NCBI GenBank assembly: GCA_014843695.1
Contig: CM026387.1
Location: forward strand, 65,037,708 to 65,101,707
Reading direction: 5' to 3'
Length of the DNA: 64,000 nucleotides
From: Archivesica marissinica
Taxonomy: Eukaryota > Mollusca > Bivalvia > Venerida > Vesicomyidae
The notes beneath the pieces are model-generated. The model was not told the origin of the DNA and searched no databases. It saw nothing but the letters and a program-made list of their open reading frames with translations. The position numbers and the translations under genes are program-made. Positions 32,955-45,744 of the stretch are shown in pieces (position 1 is the first letter of the stretch; every line of letters begins with the position of its first letter).

Positions 32955-35830
32955 ATGTGTTCACATATATATAGCATATAAAAGGCATATTTTCACATAT
33001 AAATAGCATATAAAAGGCATATTTTCACATATATATATATATATAGCATATAAAAGGCATATTTTCACATATAAATAGCATATAAAAGGCATATTTTCAC
33101 ATATATATAGCATATAAAAGGCATATTTTCACATATATATAGCATATAAAAGGCATATTTTCACATATAAATAGCATATAAAAGGCATATTTTCACATAT
33201 AAATAGCATATAAAAGGCATATTTTCACATATATATAGCATATAAAAGGCATATTTTCACATATATATAATATAAAAGGCATATTTTCACATATAAATAG
33301 CATATAAAAGGCATATTTTCACATATAAATAGCATATAAAAGGCATATTTTCACATATATAAAAGGCATATTTTCACATATAAATAGCATATAAAAGGCA
33401 TATTTTCACATATAAATAGCATATAAAAGGCATATTTTCACATATATAAAAGGCATATTTTCACATATAAATAGCATATAAAAGGCATATTTTCACATAT
33501 ATATAGCATATAAAAGGCATATTTTCACATATAAATAGCATATAAAAGGCATATTTTCACATATATATAGCATATAAAATGTATATTTTCACATATAAAT
33601 AGCATATAAAATGTATATTTTCACATATAAATAGCATATAAAATGTATATTTTCACATATACATAGCATATAAAATGTATATTTTCACATATATATAGCA
33701 TATAAAAGGCATATTTTCACATATAAAAGGCATATTTTCACATATAAATAGCATATAAAAGGCATATTTTCACATATATATATATAGCATATAAAATGTA
33801 TATTTTCACATATAAAATGTATATTTTCACATATAAATAGCATATAAAATGTATATTTTCACATATACATAGCATATAAAATGTATATTTTCACATATAT
33901 ATAGCATATAAAAGGCATGTTTTCACATATACATAGCATATAAAAGGCATGTTTTCACGTATAAATAGCATATAAAATGCATATTTTCACATATATATAT
34001 ATATAGCATATAAAATGTATATTTTCACATATAAATAGCATATAAAATGTATATTTTCACATATACATAGCATATAAAATGTATATTTTCACATATATAT
34101 AGCATATAAAATGTATGTTTTCACATATACATAGCATATAAAATGTATATTTTCACATATATATAGCATATAAAAGGCATATTTTCACATATATATAGCA
34201 TATAAAAGGCATGTTTTCATGTATAAATAGCATATAAAATGCATATTTTCACATATATATAGCATATAAAATGTATATTTTCACATATACATAGCATATA
34301 AAATGTATATTTTCACATATACATAGCATATAAAATGTATATTTTCACATATATATAGCATATAAAATGTATATTTTCACATATAAATAGCATATAAAAT
34401 GTATATTTTCACATATACATAGCATATAAAATGTATATTTTCACATATATATAGCATATAAAATGTATGTTTTCACATATACATAGCATATAAAATGTAT
34501 ATTTTCACATATATATAGCATATAAAATGTATGTTTTCACATATACATAGCATATAAAATGTATATTTTCACATATACATAGCATATAAAATGTATATTT
34601 TCACATATATATAGCATATAAAATGTATGTTTTCACATATACATAGCATATAAAATGTATATTTTCACATATATATAGCATATAAAATGTATATTTTCAC
34701 ATATAAATAGCATATAAAAGGCATATTTTCACATATATATATATAGCATATAAAATGTATATTTTCACATATAAAATGTATATTTTCACATATAAATAGC
34801 ATATAAAATGTATATTTTCACATATACATAGCAAATAAAATGTATATTTTCACATATATATAGCATATAAAAGGCATGTTTTCACATATACATAGCATAT
34901 AAAATGTATATTTTCACATATATATAGCATATAAAATGTATATTTTCACATATAAATAGCATATAAAATGTATATTTTCACATATACATAGCATATAAAA
35001 TGTATATTTTCACATATATATAGCATATAAAATGTATGTTTTCACATATACATAGCATATAAAATGTATATTTTCACATATATATAGCATATAAAATGTA
35101 TATTTTCACATATAAATAGCATATAAAATGTATATTTTCACATATACATAGCATATAAAATGTATATTTTCACATATATATAGCATATAAAATGTATGTT
35201 TTCACATATACATAGCATATAAAATGTATATTTTCACATATATATAGCATATAAAATGTATATTTTCACATATAAATAGCATATAAAAGGCATATTTTCA
35301 CATATATATATATAGCATATAAAATGTATATTTTCACATATAAAATGTATATTTTCACATATAAATAGCATATAAAATGTATATTTTCACATATACATAG
35401 CAAATAAAATGTATATTTTCACATATATATAGCATATAAAAGGCATGTTTTCACATATACATAGCATATAAAAGGCATGTTTTCACATATACATAGCATA
35501 TAAAAGGCATGTTTTCACGTATAAATAGCATATAAAATGCATATTTTCACATATATATATATAGCATATAAAATGTATATTTTCACATATACATAGCATA
35601 TAAAATGTATATTTTCACATATATATAGCATATAAAATGTATGTTTTCACATATACATAGCATATAAAATGTATATTTTCACATATATATAGCATATAAA
35701 ATGTATGTTTTCACATATACATAGCATATAAAATGTATATTTTCACATATATATAGCATATAAAAGGCATATTTTCACATATATATAGCATATAAAATGC
35801 ATGTTTTCATATATAATGCATATTTTCACA
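32955..35830. repeat. ~32-bp AT-rich minisatellite
   Basis: About 90 units of CACATATATATAGCATATAA then AAGGCATATTTT, with variants AAATAG/TATAG/ACATAG and AAGGCAT/AATGTAT arranged in blocks. Local higher-order repeats are evident (for example the 34730-34900 block recurs near 35280-35440). It fills much of the last FIG4 intron. Confidence 0.97.
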
Positions 35831-36267
35831 TATATATTCACACATTGCTACAACACACTCTTTCTTTCAGTAAACAATGGTAATGCAACCTACAAACTAG
35901 CAAAAGTGAAAGTAGAAATTTCCATAACGGTTAACATGACCCGGAAGCTACATTTGTTTATTACTCAATCCTACTACTATACAGTGGAGGTAATTGCGCG
36001 ATACTGATGTTTAAATGTACGTTAATTCAGATTACGCAGAAAATCAAACGGTGCAAAATGTGAGATCTAACAGTAAATTTGTACGAAAACAGTTTAGGAC
36101 CATTGACAGCATGATTATTCATGATACACATGCTGCATCATGCATTATTTTATAACTTGTTTATATCAATTTGTTATGGCAACAAATGTGGTATACGATG
36201 TTTGTTTTATTAGTTGAAAGTGGTAAACACTTGTAGAAATTACCCTTTTCCACGACATAATGTTGCT
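35831..36267. other. FIG4 intron, unassigned
   Basis: Non-array sequence between the AT-rich array and a MITE. No exon or element was recognised. Confidence 0.4.
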
Positions 36268-37240
36268 TTAACTCTTTCACACCACATACCTCTAAATAGG
36301 CTTACAAAAAGCGTAGATCCAGATGAGCCGCGAGCCGTCTCATCATGATCTGCACTTTTTGTCAGTAATTTTACTATTTTTAGACAAAATTAACCATTCT
36401 GATAAATGAACTGGTTCAAATGTAATTTTCTTATTAATTTATTGGTCTAAGAATATCATAGACCAGTCCATGTCAGTTACTTGGTGTTGAATGCACCAGT
36501 CCATGTCAGTTACTTGGTGTTGAATGCACCAGTCCATGTCAGTTACTTGGTGTTGAATGCACGAGTCCATGTCAGTTACTTGGTGTTGAATGCACAAGTC
36601 CATGTCAGTTACTTGGTGTTGAATGCACCAGTCCATGTCAGTTACTTGGTGTTGAATGCACCAGCCCATGTCAGTTACTTGGTGAGTTACTTGGTGTTGA
36701 ATGCACCAGTCCATGTAAGTTACTTGGTGTTGAATGCACCAGTCCATGTCAGTTACTTGGTGTTGAATGCACCAGTCCATGTCAGTTACTTGGTGTTGAA
36801 TGCACCAGTCCATGTCAGTTACTTGGGGTTGAATGCACCAGTCCATGTCAGTTACTTGGTGTTGAATGCACCAGTCCATGTCAGTTACTTGGTGTTGAAT
36901 GCACCAGTCCATGCCAGTTACTTGGTGTTGAATGCACCAGTCCATGTCAGTTACTTGGGGTTGAATGCACCAGTCCATGTCAGTTACTTGGTGTTGAATG
37001 CACCAGTCCATATCAGTTACTTGGTGTTGAATGCACCAGTCCATGTCAGTTACTTGGTGTTGAATGCACCAGTCCACCATGTCCATTACTTGGTGTTGAA
37101 TGCACCAGTCCATATCAGTTACTTGGTGTTGAATGCACCAGTCCATATCAGTTACTTGGTGTTGAATGCACCAGTCCATGTCAGTTACTTGGTGTTGAAT
37201 GCACCAGTCCATGTCAGTTACTTGGTGTTGAATGGGTTAA
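36268..37240 (-). mobile_element. piggyBac-like MITE expanded by an internal 33-bp array
   Basis: Left end TTAACTCTTTCACACCACAT matches the right TIR of the intact copy 38160-38400 in reverse. The interior follows through CATCATGATCTGCACTTTTT and ATTTATTGGTCTAAGAATAT. At the other TIR the segment CCAGTCCATGTCAGTTACTT then GGTGTTGAAT is repeated many times before the authentic terminus TTGAATGGGTTAA is reached at 37228-37240. Confidence 0.8.
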
Positions 37241-37640
37241 GTATCCTGCACCAGTCCATGTCAGTTACTTGGTGTTGAATGCACCAGTCCATGTCAGTTA
37301 CTTGGTGTTGAATGCACCAGTCCATATCAGTTACTTGGTGTTGAATGCACCAGTCCATGTCAGTTACTTGGTGTTGAATGCACCAGTCCATATCAGTTAC
37401 TTGGTGTTGAATGCACCAGTCCATGTCAGTTACTTGGTGTTGAATGCACCAGTCCATGTCAGTTACTTGGTGTTGAATGCACCAGTCCATATCAGTTACT
37501 TGGTGTTGAATGCACCAGTCCATGTCAGTTACTTGGTGTTGAATGCAAAGTATATAAATACGACAAGAAGCACCCACGAACATGTCAGTTACTTGATGTG
37601 GAATGCAAGGTATATAAATACGACAAGAAGCACCCACGAA
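36463..37640. repeat. 33-bp minisatellite from MITE terminal sequence
   Basis: About 33 units of CATGTCAGTTACTTGGTGTT then GAATGCACCAGTC. The unit corresponds to the TIR-proximal sequence of the MITE. The array continues past the element terminus at 37240 and finishes with two larger units that include AAGTATATAAATACGACAAG then AAGCACCCACGAA. Confidence 0.95.
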
Positions 37641-37714
37641 CATTTCAATTAATTATTCTTGATCTTACCAGACAATAATTTAGTAAATGTGGAACTCATG
37701 ACTCCGGTACGTAC

Positions 37715-37963
37715 CTCTTATACATGTCCTGTGTGTGTTCATCTTCCTCGAAGCGTGAAAGGTCAAGATCATATATGTTTCTATCAAAGCTGTTATAGCC
37801 AGGCAGATTGCGTAAACTGCTGTCATTCTCTTCATCATCGGTTGTGGACGTAACAATATCCCCATCTACGCTGCTGGCACTGCTGGTGCTGCCATCTTCT
37901 GACGTGTTAGATGTCAACGACGACGTCGACTCCTTCCCACTGATGTTTGGATTGATCTCATGA
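37715..37963 (-). CDS. FIG4: FIG4, acidic Ser-rich linker exon
   Basis: Minus-strand exon with acceptor GTTTCTATTTCTGAAG and donor AAGAG|GTACGT. T completes Asn with AA from exon 53157-53237. Then 82 codons encode HEINPNISGKESTSSLTSNT, an acidic Ser/Thr-rich middle (EDGSTSSASSVDGD, TTDDEEND) and NIYDLDLSRFEEDEHTQDMY, with AG carried over. It corresponds to the low-complexity region between the Sac domain and the C-terminal tail of FIG4, which in vertebrates is also Ser/Asp/Glu-rich and followed by a short ..Y.(L/I)(D/N)LS... motif. Confidence 0.82.
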
Positions 37964-37987
37964 CTTCAGAAATAGAAACTATTACGT

Positions 37988-38150
37988 TTATACAGATTTA
38001 GTTTTGGTTTGTTTGCGAAACAAGTTCTTACAACTTATATTTATCACTCTCGAGACCTCATTACTGATGGAATCCATCGCCACGAGGGAGAAAGGAGAAG
38101 AGGCAACATTGAATTTAAATGCCTTGCCTAAAAGGAAACAATTGTAACAA
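37988..38150 (-). mobile_element. SINE-B copy, 3' part
   Basis: Reverse orientation: TTTGCGAAACAAGTTCTTAC, then TCTCGAGACCTCATTACTGA, then TGGAATCCATCGCCACGAGG. It lacks the head and abuts the MITE at 38160. Confidence 0.9.
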
Positions 38151-38159
38151 TAAAAACCA

Positions 38160-38400
38160 TTAACCCATTCAACACCAAGTAACTGACATGGACTGGTGCA
38201 TGATATTTTTAGACCGTTAAATTAATAAGAAAATTACATTTGGACCCGTTTATTTATCAAAATGGGTAATTTTGTCTAGAAATAGTAATATGACTGGCAA
38301 AAAGTGCAGATCCTAATGAGACGGCTCATCATGAGCCGGCTCATCTGGATCTACACTTTTTGTAAGCCTATTTAGAGGTCTGTGGTGTTGAAAGGGTTAA
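38160..38400 (+). mobile_element. piggyBac-like MITE, intact
   Basis: A 241-bp element starting TTAACCCATTCAACACCA and ending TGGTGTTGAAAGGGTTAA. That gives near-perfect inverted ends with TTAA at both sides, the piggyBac target and CCC-start signature. The interior has the palindromic GATGAGACGGCTCATCATGA then GCCGGCTCATC and matched AAAAAGTGCAGATCC / GGATCTACACTTTTT arms. It has no transposase. Confidence 0.85.
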
Positions 38401-38528
38401 ACAATGAAGGATGTGAATATATAGTATTATACATATTTATTTTATATCGATAGCGAAACAAGTTTGGACACTATACACGGATGCTCGACAAATATGGTAT
38501 TAACCCTGCAAAGTAATAATAAAGTCAC

Positions 38529-38775
38529 TTAACCCATTTCATTCTGGATACATTTAAAGGCTTTTGCAAACAACATAGATCCAGATCAGCCGCAGCGTGA
38601 CGCTGCATGCTGATCAGGATCTATGTTGTTTGCTACATAGTCAAGTGTCTTAGCAAGATCATATGAATAGCAAACAACATAGAGCCTGATGAGACGGCAC
38701 GTTCTGTGACGGTTGATCTGGCTCTATGTTCTTTGTAAATACTGTTTGAATGGTATACAGAATCAAATGGGTTAA
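38529..38775. mobile_element. Second TTAA-flanked palindromic MITE
   Basis: A 247-bp element from TTAACCCATTTCATTCTGGA to CAGAATCAAATGGGTTAA. The strongest internal hairpin pairs GCAAACAACATAGATCCAGA with its complement ending CTATGTTGTTTGC (38574-38632), and a second weaker hairpin follows. Terminal CCC/GGG with TTAA suggests piggyBac type. Confidence 0.8.
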
Positions 38776-38848
38776 TACTGACTGACAAAAGTAATAGACT
38801 TTTGTAAATAAAAATGATTGCATGTTAGGAATTTTAACTGAAAGAAGA

Positions 38849-40772
38849 AAACATAACATGATCTAGTCACACAGATAAACGGTTATTTCATACCAGACAG
38901 CAACATAACATGATCTAGTCACACAGATAAAAGGTCATTTCATACCAGACAGCAACATAACATGATCTAGTCACACAGATAAAAGGTTAGTTCATACCAG
39001 ACAGCAACATAACATGATCTAGTCACACAGATAAAAGGTTAGTTCATACCAGACAGCAACATAACATGATCTAGTCACACAGATAAAAGGTTAGTTCATA
39101 CCAGACTGCAACATAACATGATCTAGTCACACAGATAAATGGTTAGTTCATACCAGACTGCAACATAACATGATCTAGTCACACAGATAAAAGGTTAGTT
39201 CATACCAGACTGCAACATAACATGATCTAGTCACACAGATAAACGGTTATTCATACCAGACTGCAACATAACATGATCTAGTCACACAGATAAAAGGTTA
39301 GTTCATACCAGACTGCAACATAACATGATCTAGTCACACAGATAAAAGGTTAGTTCATACCAGACTGCAACATAACATGATCTAGTCACACAGATAAAAG
39401 GTTAGTTCATACCAGACTGCAACATAACATGATCTAGTCACACAGATAAACGGTTATTCATACCAGACTGCAACATAACATGATCTAGTCACACAGATAA
39501 AAGGTTAGTTCATACCAGACTGCAACATAACATGATCTAGTCACACAGATAAAAGGTTAGTTCATACCAGACTGCAACATAACATGATCTAGTCACACAG
39601 ATAAAAGGTTAGTTCATACCAGACTGCAACATAACATGATCTAGTCACACAGATAAAAGGTTAGTTCATACCAGACTGCAACATAACATGATCTAGTCAC
39701 ACAGATAAAAGGTTAGTTCATACCAGACTGCAACATAACATGATCTAGTCACACAGATAAAAGGTTAGTTCATACCAGACTGCAACATAACATGATCTAG
39801 TCACACAGATAAAAGGTTAGTTCATACCAGACTGCAACATAACATGATCTAGTCACACAGATAAACGGTTATTTCATACCAGACTGCAACATAACATGAT
39901 CTAGTCACACAGATAAAAGGTTAGTTCATACCAGACTGCAACATAACATGATCTAGTCACACAGATAAACGGTTATTTCATACCAGACTGCAACATAACA
40001 TGATCTAGTCACACAGATAAAAGGTTAGTTCATACCAGACTGCAACATAACATGATCTAGTCACACAGGTAAACGGTTATTTCATACCAGACTGCAACAT
40101 AACATGATCTAGTCACACAGATAAAAGGTTATTCATACCAGACTGCAACATAACATGATCTAGTCACACAGATAAACGGTTATTCATACCAGACTGCAAC
40201 ATAACATGATCTAGTCACACAGATAAAAGGTTATTTCATACCAGACTGCAACATAACATGATCTAGTCACACAGGTAAACAGTTATTTCATACCAGACTG
40301 CAACATAACATGATCTAGTCACACAGATAAAAGGTTAGTTCATACCAGACTGCAACATAACATGATCTAGTCACACAGGTAAACGGTTATTTCATACCAG
40401 ACTGCAACATAACATGATCTAGTCACACAGATAAACGGTTATTAACACCAGACAGCAACATAACATGATCTAGTCACACAGATAAACGGTTATTTCATAC
40501 CAGACTGCAACATAACATGATCTAGTCACACAGGTAAACGGTTATTTCATACCAGACTGCAACATAACATGATCTAGTCACACAGGTAAACAGTTATTTC
40601 ATACCAGACTGCAACATAACATGATCTAGTCACACAGGTAAATGGTTATTTCATACCAGACTGCAACATAACATGATCTAGTCACACAGGTAAACGGTTA
40701 TTTCATACCAGACTGCAACATAACATGATCTAGTCACACAGGTAAACGGTTATTTCATACCAGACTGCAACA
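38849..40772. repeat. ~52-bp minisatellite
   Basis: About 37 units of ATAACATGATCTAGTCACAC, then AGATAAAAGGTTAGTTCATA, then CCAGACTGCAAC. Variants are AAAGG/AACGG, TTAGTT/TTATTT/TTATT, ACAGAT/ACAGGT and, in the first units, CAGACAGC. Confidence 0.97.
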
Positions 40773-40820
40773 AACCATCCTGCTTAAAATTTTATTATCA
40801 CAATAACAACTGATTATATA

Positions 40821-40992
40821 TGTGAGATGGTACGATGGTCGCCAGATCGGACAGGTGGGTTTTCTCCGGGTACTCCGGTTTCCTCCCAAACGAATTACCG
40901 CATTTACGCTTTCATCTGAGCCAACGAAAATGATTAATATAAGTTGTTAAAACTTGCTCCGCAATCGTTGTAAAATAAATAAAGTTTAAAAA
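40821..40992 (+). mobile_element. SINE-A copy, 5' truncated
   Basis: Starts TGTGAGATGGTACGATGGTC inside the body, nearly the same truncation point as the copy at 29556. It ends in AATAAATAAAGTTTAAAAAC. Confidence 0.9.
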
Positions 40993-41266
40993 CAAACAAA
41001 AATACAAAAAACAACTGATTACCATTTAGACACGGATAGTTATCTATTTTACAGAGTGCACAAGAAACATATACCGGTAATCTTATTTCATGTTTTGACA
41101 TGTTTGTTTGGGCCATAGCATTTATTAAATATATCTACAGTTTATATATATATGCAAGTGTTGAAGCAACGCATAACCTAATTACAAATAAAGGTGCCTG
41201 GTGCCAATTTTAATTTTCAGATTCATCTCATATTGAAGTCCCAAGATGCAACTGTGTTATTTTCAC

Positions 41267-41413
41267 TATGGTCACCAGATCGGACAGGTGGGTTTTCTCC
41301 GGGTACTCTGGTTTCCTCCCACACGAATGACCACATTTACACTGTCATCTGCGCCAACGAGAGTGATTAATATAAGTTGTTAAAACTTGCTTCGCACTAG
41401 TTGTAAAATAAAT
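41267..41413 (+). mobile_element. SINE-A copy, 5' truncated
   Basis: Starts TATGGTCACCAGATCGGACA and ends CGCACTAGTTGTAAAATAAA. Confidence 0.9.
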
Positions 41414-41667
41414 GCTTAACAAAAGGCTTAACAAAACAAATAAAAACAGCAAAACTGTGAATTTCTGCATAGGTCGTACATAATACAAATCAACGTCAAC
41501 ACCATTTTGTATTACGGTCTACAGGAAAAATAACAAAATTATAATTTTGACTTCCCGACGAGATAACTGAAATAAATAAACAAAGTAGACAACCGGAAGC
41601 TTTCTCCCGGTTACGATATAATTTTAAATAAATTTATTTATAATGTGAACAAGTGGACAGTCAGAGA

Positions 41668-42327
41668 GAAATGCATACATCCATTTCATTGGAAACTTAG
41701 TGTATCCCGAGAGAGAAATGCATACATCCATTTCATTGGAAATTTAGTGTATCCCGAGAGAGAAATGCATACATCCATTTCATTGGAAATTTAGTGTATC
41801 CCAAGAGAGAAATGCATACATCCATTTCATTGGAAACTTAGTGTATCCCGAGAGAGAAATACATACATCCATTTCATTGAAATTTAGTGTATCCCGAGAG
41901 AGAAATGCATACATCCATTTCATTGGAAATTTAGTGTATCCCGAGAGAGAAATACATACATCCATTTCATTGGAAATTTAGTGTATCCCGAGAGAGAAAT
42001 GCATACATCCATTTCATTGGAAACTTAGTGTATCCCGAGAGAGAAATGCATACATCCATTTCATTGGAAATTTAGTGTATCCCGAGAGAGAAATACATAC
42101 ATCCATTTCATTGGAAATTTAGTGTATCCCAAGAGAGAAATGCATACATCCATTTCATTGGAAACTTAGTGTATCCCGAGAGAGAAATGCATACATCCAT
42201 TTCATTGGAAATTTAGTGTATCCCGAGAGAGAAATACATACATCCATTTCATTGGAAATTTAGTGTATCCCAAGAGAGAAATGCATACATCCATTTCATT
42301 GGAAATTTAGTGTATCCCGAGAGAGAA
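41668..42327. repeat. 47-bp minisatellite
   Basis: About 14 units of CGAGAGAGAAATGCATACAT, then CCATTTCATTGGAAATTTAG, then TGTATCC. Confidence 0.96.
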
Positions 42328-42769
42328 AAGGTTTCAGCCATGTCGCTGGACGGCCAAGATCACAAATAAAACTTACTACAAATGACTATTTTTCGGTTAT
42401 GCTCCATAACTCTTGAACGGCCGGAGGAATTTTAAAATAACTTGACACAAATGTTAAGCATATGATTAGCAGTTTATGGCATTCTCAAGAACAAGTTCAC
42501 AGATAACAAGTTCACAGATAACAAGTTCACAGATAACAAGTTTATGGCATTCTCAAGTTCACAGATTGCGCATCCTCCGGGCATGGATTCATTTTATGAG
42601 CTCACTCAAGCGTTAAGTGGGTATTTTGCATTTGGGGTTTAAAGTCTCAACAACACAGCTTAGGTAATATGGTGTCTCTCCAGGTACCACTGGCTACCCC
42701 GGATGTCTCTAAAGTAAGCAAAAGAAGCTGGGCGCTGCAAAATGCTAAGAGAGTATTCCCAAGCAAACA
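42328..42769. other. FIG4 intron with possible SINE-D fragment
   Basis: Contains a small repeat (ACAAGTTCACAGATA, about 42489-42545). Around 42637-42725 the sequence GGGGTTTAAAGTCTCAACAA, then CTTAGGTAATATGGTGTCTC, resembles the 3' end of the SINE-D copies at 47375 and 53287. The remainder is unassigned. Confidence 0.45.
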
Positions 42770-45418
42770 ATGACTGCAACGAAGGTCTTGAATGCAATCT
42801 TTAGTTGGAATCATAATGGACCAATCTTACAACGAAGGTCTTGAATGCAATCTTTAGTTGGAATCATAATGGACCAATCTTACAACGAAGGTCTTGAATG
42901 CAATCTTTAGTTGGAATCATAATGGACCAATCTTACAACGAAGGTCTTGAATGCAATCTTTAGTTGGAATCATAATGGACCAATCTTACAACGAAGGTCT
43001 TGAATGCAATCTTTAGTTGGAATCATAATGGACCAATCTTACAACGAAGGTCTTGAATGCAATCTTTAGTTGGAATCATAATGGACCAATCTTACAACGA
43101 AGGTCTTGAATGCAATCTTTAGTTGGAATCATAATGGACCAATCTTACAACGAAGGTCTTGAATGCAATCTTTAGTTGGAATCATAATGGACCAATCTTA
43201 CAATGAAGGTCTTGAATGCAATCTTTAGTTGGAATCATAATGGACCAATCTTACAACGAAGGTCTTGAATGCAATCTTTAGTTGGAATCATAATGGACCA
43301 ATCTTACAACGAAGGTCTTGAATGCAATCTTTAGTTGGAATCATAATGGACCAATCTTACAACGAAGGTCTTGAATGCAATCTTTAGTTGGAATCATAAT
43401 GGACCAATCTTACAACGAAGGTCTTGAATGCAATCTTTAGTTGGAATCATAATGGACCAATCTTACAACGAAGGTCTTGAATGCAATCTTTAGTTGGAAT
43501 CATAATGGACCAATCTTACAACGAAGGTCTTGAATGCAATCTTTAGTTGGAATCATAATGGACCAATCTTACAACGAAGGTCTTGAATGCAATCTTTAGT
43601 TGGAATCATAATGGACCAATCTTACAACGAAGGTCTTGAATGCAATCTTTAGTTGGAATCATAATGGACCAATCTTACAACGAAGGTCTTGAATGCAATC
43701 TTTAGTTGGAATCATAATGGACCAATCTTACAACGAAGGTCTTGAATGCAATCTTTNNNNNNNNNNNNNNNNNNNNNNNNNNNNNNNNNNNNNNNNNNNN
43801 NNNNNNNNNNNNNNNNNNNNNNNNNNNNNNNNNNNNNNNNNNNNNNNNNNNNNNNNNNNNNNNNNNNNNNNNNNNNNNNNNNNNNNNNNNNNNNNNNNNN
43901 NNNNNNNNNNNNNNNNNNNNNNNNNNNNNNNNNNNNNNNNNNNNNNNNNNNNNNNNNNNNNNNNNNNNNNNNNNNNNNNNNNNNNNNNNNNNNNNNNNNN
44001 NNNNNNNNNNNNNNNNNNNNNNNNNNNNNNNNNNNNNNNNNNNNNNNNNNNNNNNNNNNNNNNNNNNNNNNNNNNNNNNNNNNNNNNNNNNNNNNNNNNN
44101 NNNNNNNNNNNNNNNNNNNNNNNNNNNNNNNNNNNNNNNNNNNNNNNNNNNNNNNNNNNNNNNNNNNNNNNNNNNNNNNNNNNNNNNNNNNNNNNNNNNN
44201 NNNNNNNNNNNNNNNNNNNNNNNNNNNNNNNNNNNNNNNNNNNNNNNNNNNNNNNNNNNNNNNNNNNNNNNNNNNNNNNNNNNNNNNNNNNNNNNNNNNN
44301 NNNNNNNNNNNNNNNNNNNNNNNNNNNNNNNNNNNNNNNNNNNNNNNNNNNNNNNNNNNNNNNNNNNNNNNNNNNNNNNNNNNNNNNNNNNNNNNNNNNN
44401 NNNNNNNNNNNNNNNNNNNNNNNNNNNNNNNNNNNNNNNNNNNNNNNNNNNNNNNNNNNNNNNNNNNNNNNNNNNNNNNNNNNNNNNNNNNNNNNNNNNN
44501 NNNNNNNNNNNNNNNNNNNNNNNNNNNNNNNNNNNNNNNNNNNNNNNNNNNNNNNNNNNNNNNNNNNNNNNNNNNNNNNNNNNNNNNNNNNNNNNNNNNN
44601 NNNNNNNNNNNNNNNNNNNNNNNNNNNNNNNNNNNNNNNNNNNNNNNNNNNNNNNNNNNNNNNNNNNNNNNNNNNNNNNNNNNNNNNNNNNNNNNNNNNN
44701 NNNNNNNNNNNNNNNNNNNNNNNNNNNNNNNNNNNNNNNNNNNNNNNNNNNNNNNNTTGAATGCAACCTTTAGTTGGAATCATAATGGACCAATCTTACA
44801 ACGAAGGTCTTGAATGCAATCTTTAGTTGGAATCATAATGGACCAATCTTACAACGAAGGTCTTGAATGCAATCTTTAGTTGGAATCATAATGGACCAAT
44901 CTTACAATGAAGGTCTTGAATGCAATCTTTAGTTGGAATCATAATGGACCAATCTTACAACGAAGGTCTTGAATGCAATCTTTAGTTGGAATCATAATGG
45001 ACCAATCTTACAACGAAGGTCTTGAATGCAATCTTTAGTTGGAATCATAATGGACCAATCTTACAACGAAGGTCTTGAATGCAACCTTTAGTTGGAATCA
45101 TAATGGACCAATCTTACAATGAAGGTCTTGAATGCAATCTCTGGTTGGAATCATAATGGACCAATCTTACAACGAAGGTCTTGAATGCAATCTTTAGTTG
45201 GAATCATAATGGACCAATCTTACAACGAAGGTCTTGAATGCAACCTTTAGTTGGAATCATAATGGACCAATCTTACAACGAAGGTCTTGAATGCAATCTT
45301 TAGTTGGAATCATAATGGACCAATCTTACAACGAAGGTCTTGAATGCAATCTTTAGTTGGAATCATAATGGACCAATCTTACAACGAAGGTCTTGAATGC
45401 AACCTTTAGTTGGAATCA
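42770..45418. repeat. 53-bp minisatellite with internal gap
   Basis: Very homogeneous units of ACAACGAAGGTCTTGAATGC, then AATCTTTAGTTGGAATCATA, then ATGGACCAATCTT on both sides of the 1000-N gap. The sequenced parts hold about 31 units. Right-hand units differ slightly more (AACCTTT, TCTCTGG). Confidence 0.97.
43757..44756. other. Assembly gap (1000 N)
   Basis: Placeholder gap inside the 53-bp array. True length is unknown. Confidence 0.99.
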
Positions 45419-45636
45419 TAACATAACATTTCTCATGTAGTGTATAAACATGTATGTAAAAAGATATGTCTTTTGACGAATGTGATACTGTTACTGCTGC
45501 TGTTACTATTTCTACTGTGCAATACAGCAAGGATTATGATAGTGTACATATTTGGATTATATGGAGGTAAAAATAATTCTATTTATATTCATGTAATTGT
45601 ACATTTGATTTCCATAAAAAAAAAGAATTATGAAAA

Positions 45637-45711
45637 TTTCCACACTGGAATTCAAACCTCGGTCCTCTGGATAAGTAGGCCAGTGCTCTAACCACTAGGC
45701 CACAAAGCCAT
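45637..45711 (-). other. tRNA-like SINE head or tRNA relic
   Basis: On the minus strand GGCTTTGTGGCCTAGTGGTT then AGAGCACTGG contains an A box (TGGCCTAGTGG), and CCGAGGTTTGAATTCCAG contains a B box. The anticodon arm is irregular (a nine-base loop between CTGG and CCAG), so a working tRNA is unlikely. No known SINE body was recognised next to it. Confidence 0.55.
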
Positions 45712-45744
45712 AGTACAGAAATCCATGTTAAATTTATATATATA

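Noticed and set aside
36439..37652. 257-residue repeat protein (MDWCIQHQVTD)
   Set aside because: Translation of the 33-bp MITE-derived array, which is open on both strands.
43693..44813. Open frames across the N gap
   Set aside because: N runs translate as X and contain no evidence.
45440..45570. Signal-peptide-like frame (MYKHVCKK, then an LLLLLLL-rich stretch) followed by a GTAAAA donor
   Set aside because: Short, CTG/TTA-rich and directly adjoining the 53-bp array. No downstream partner exon found. Probably chance.
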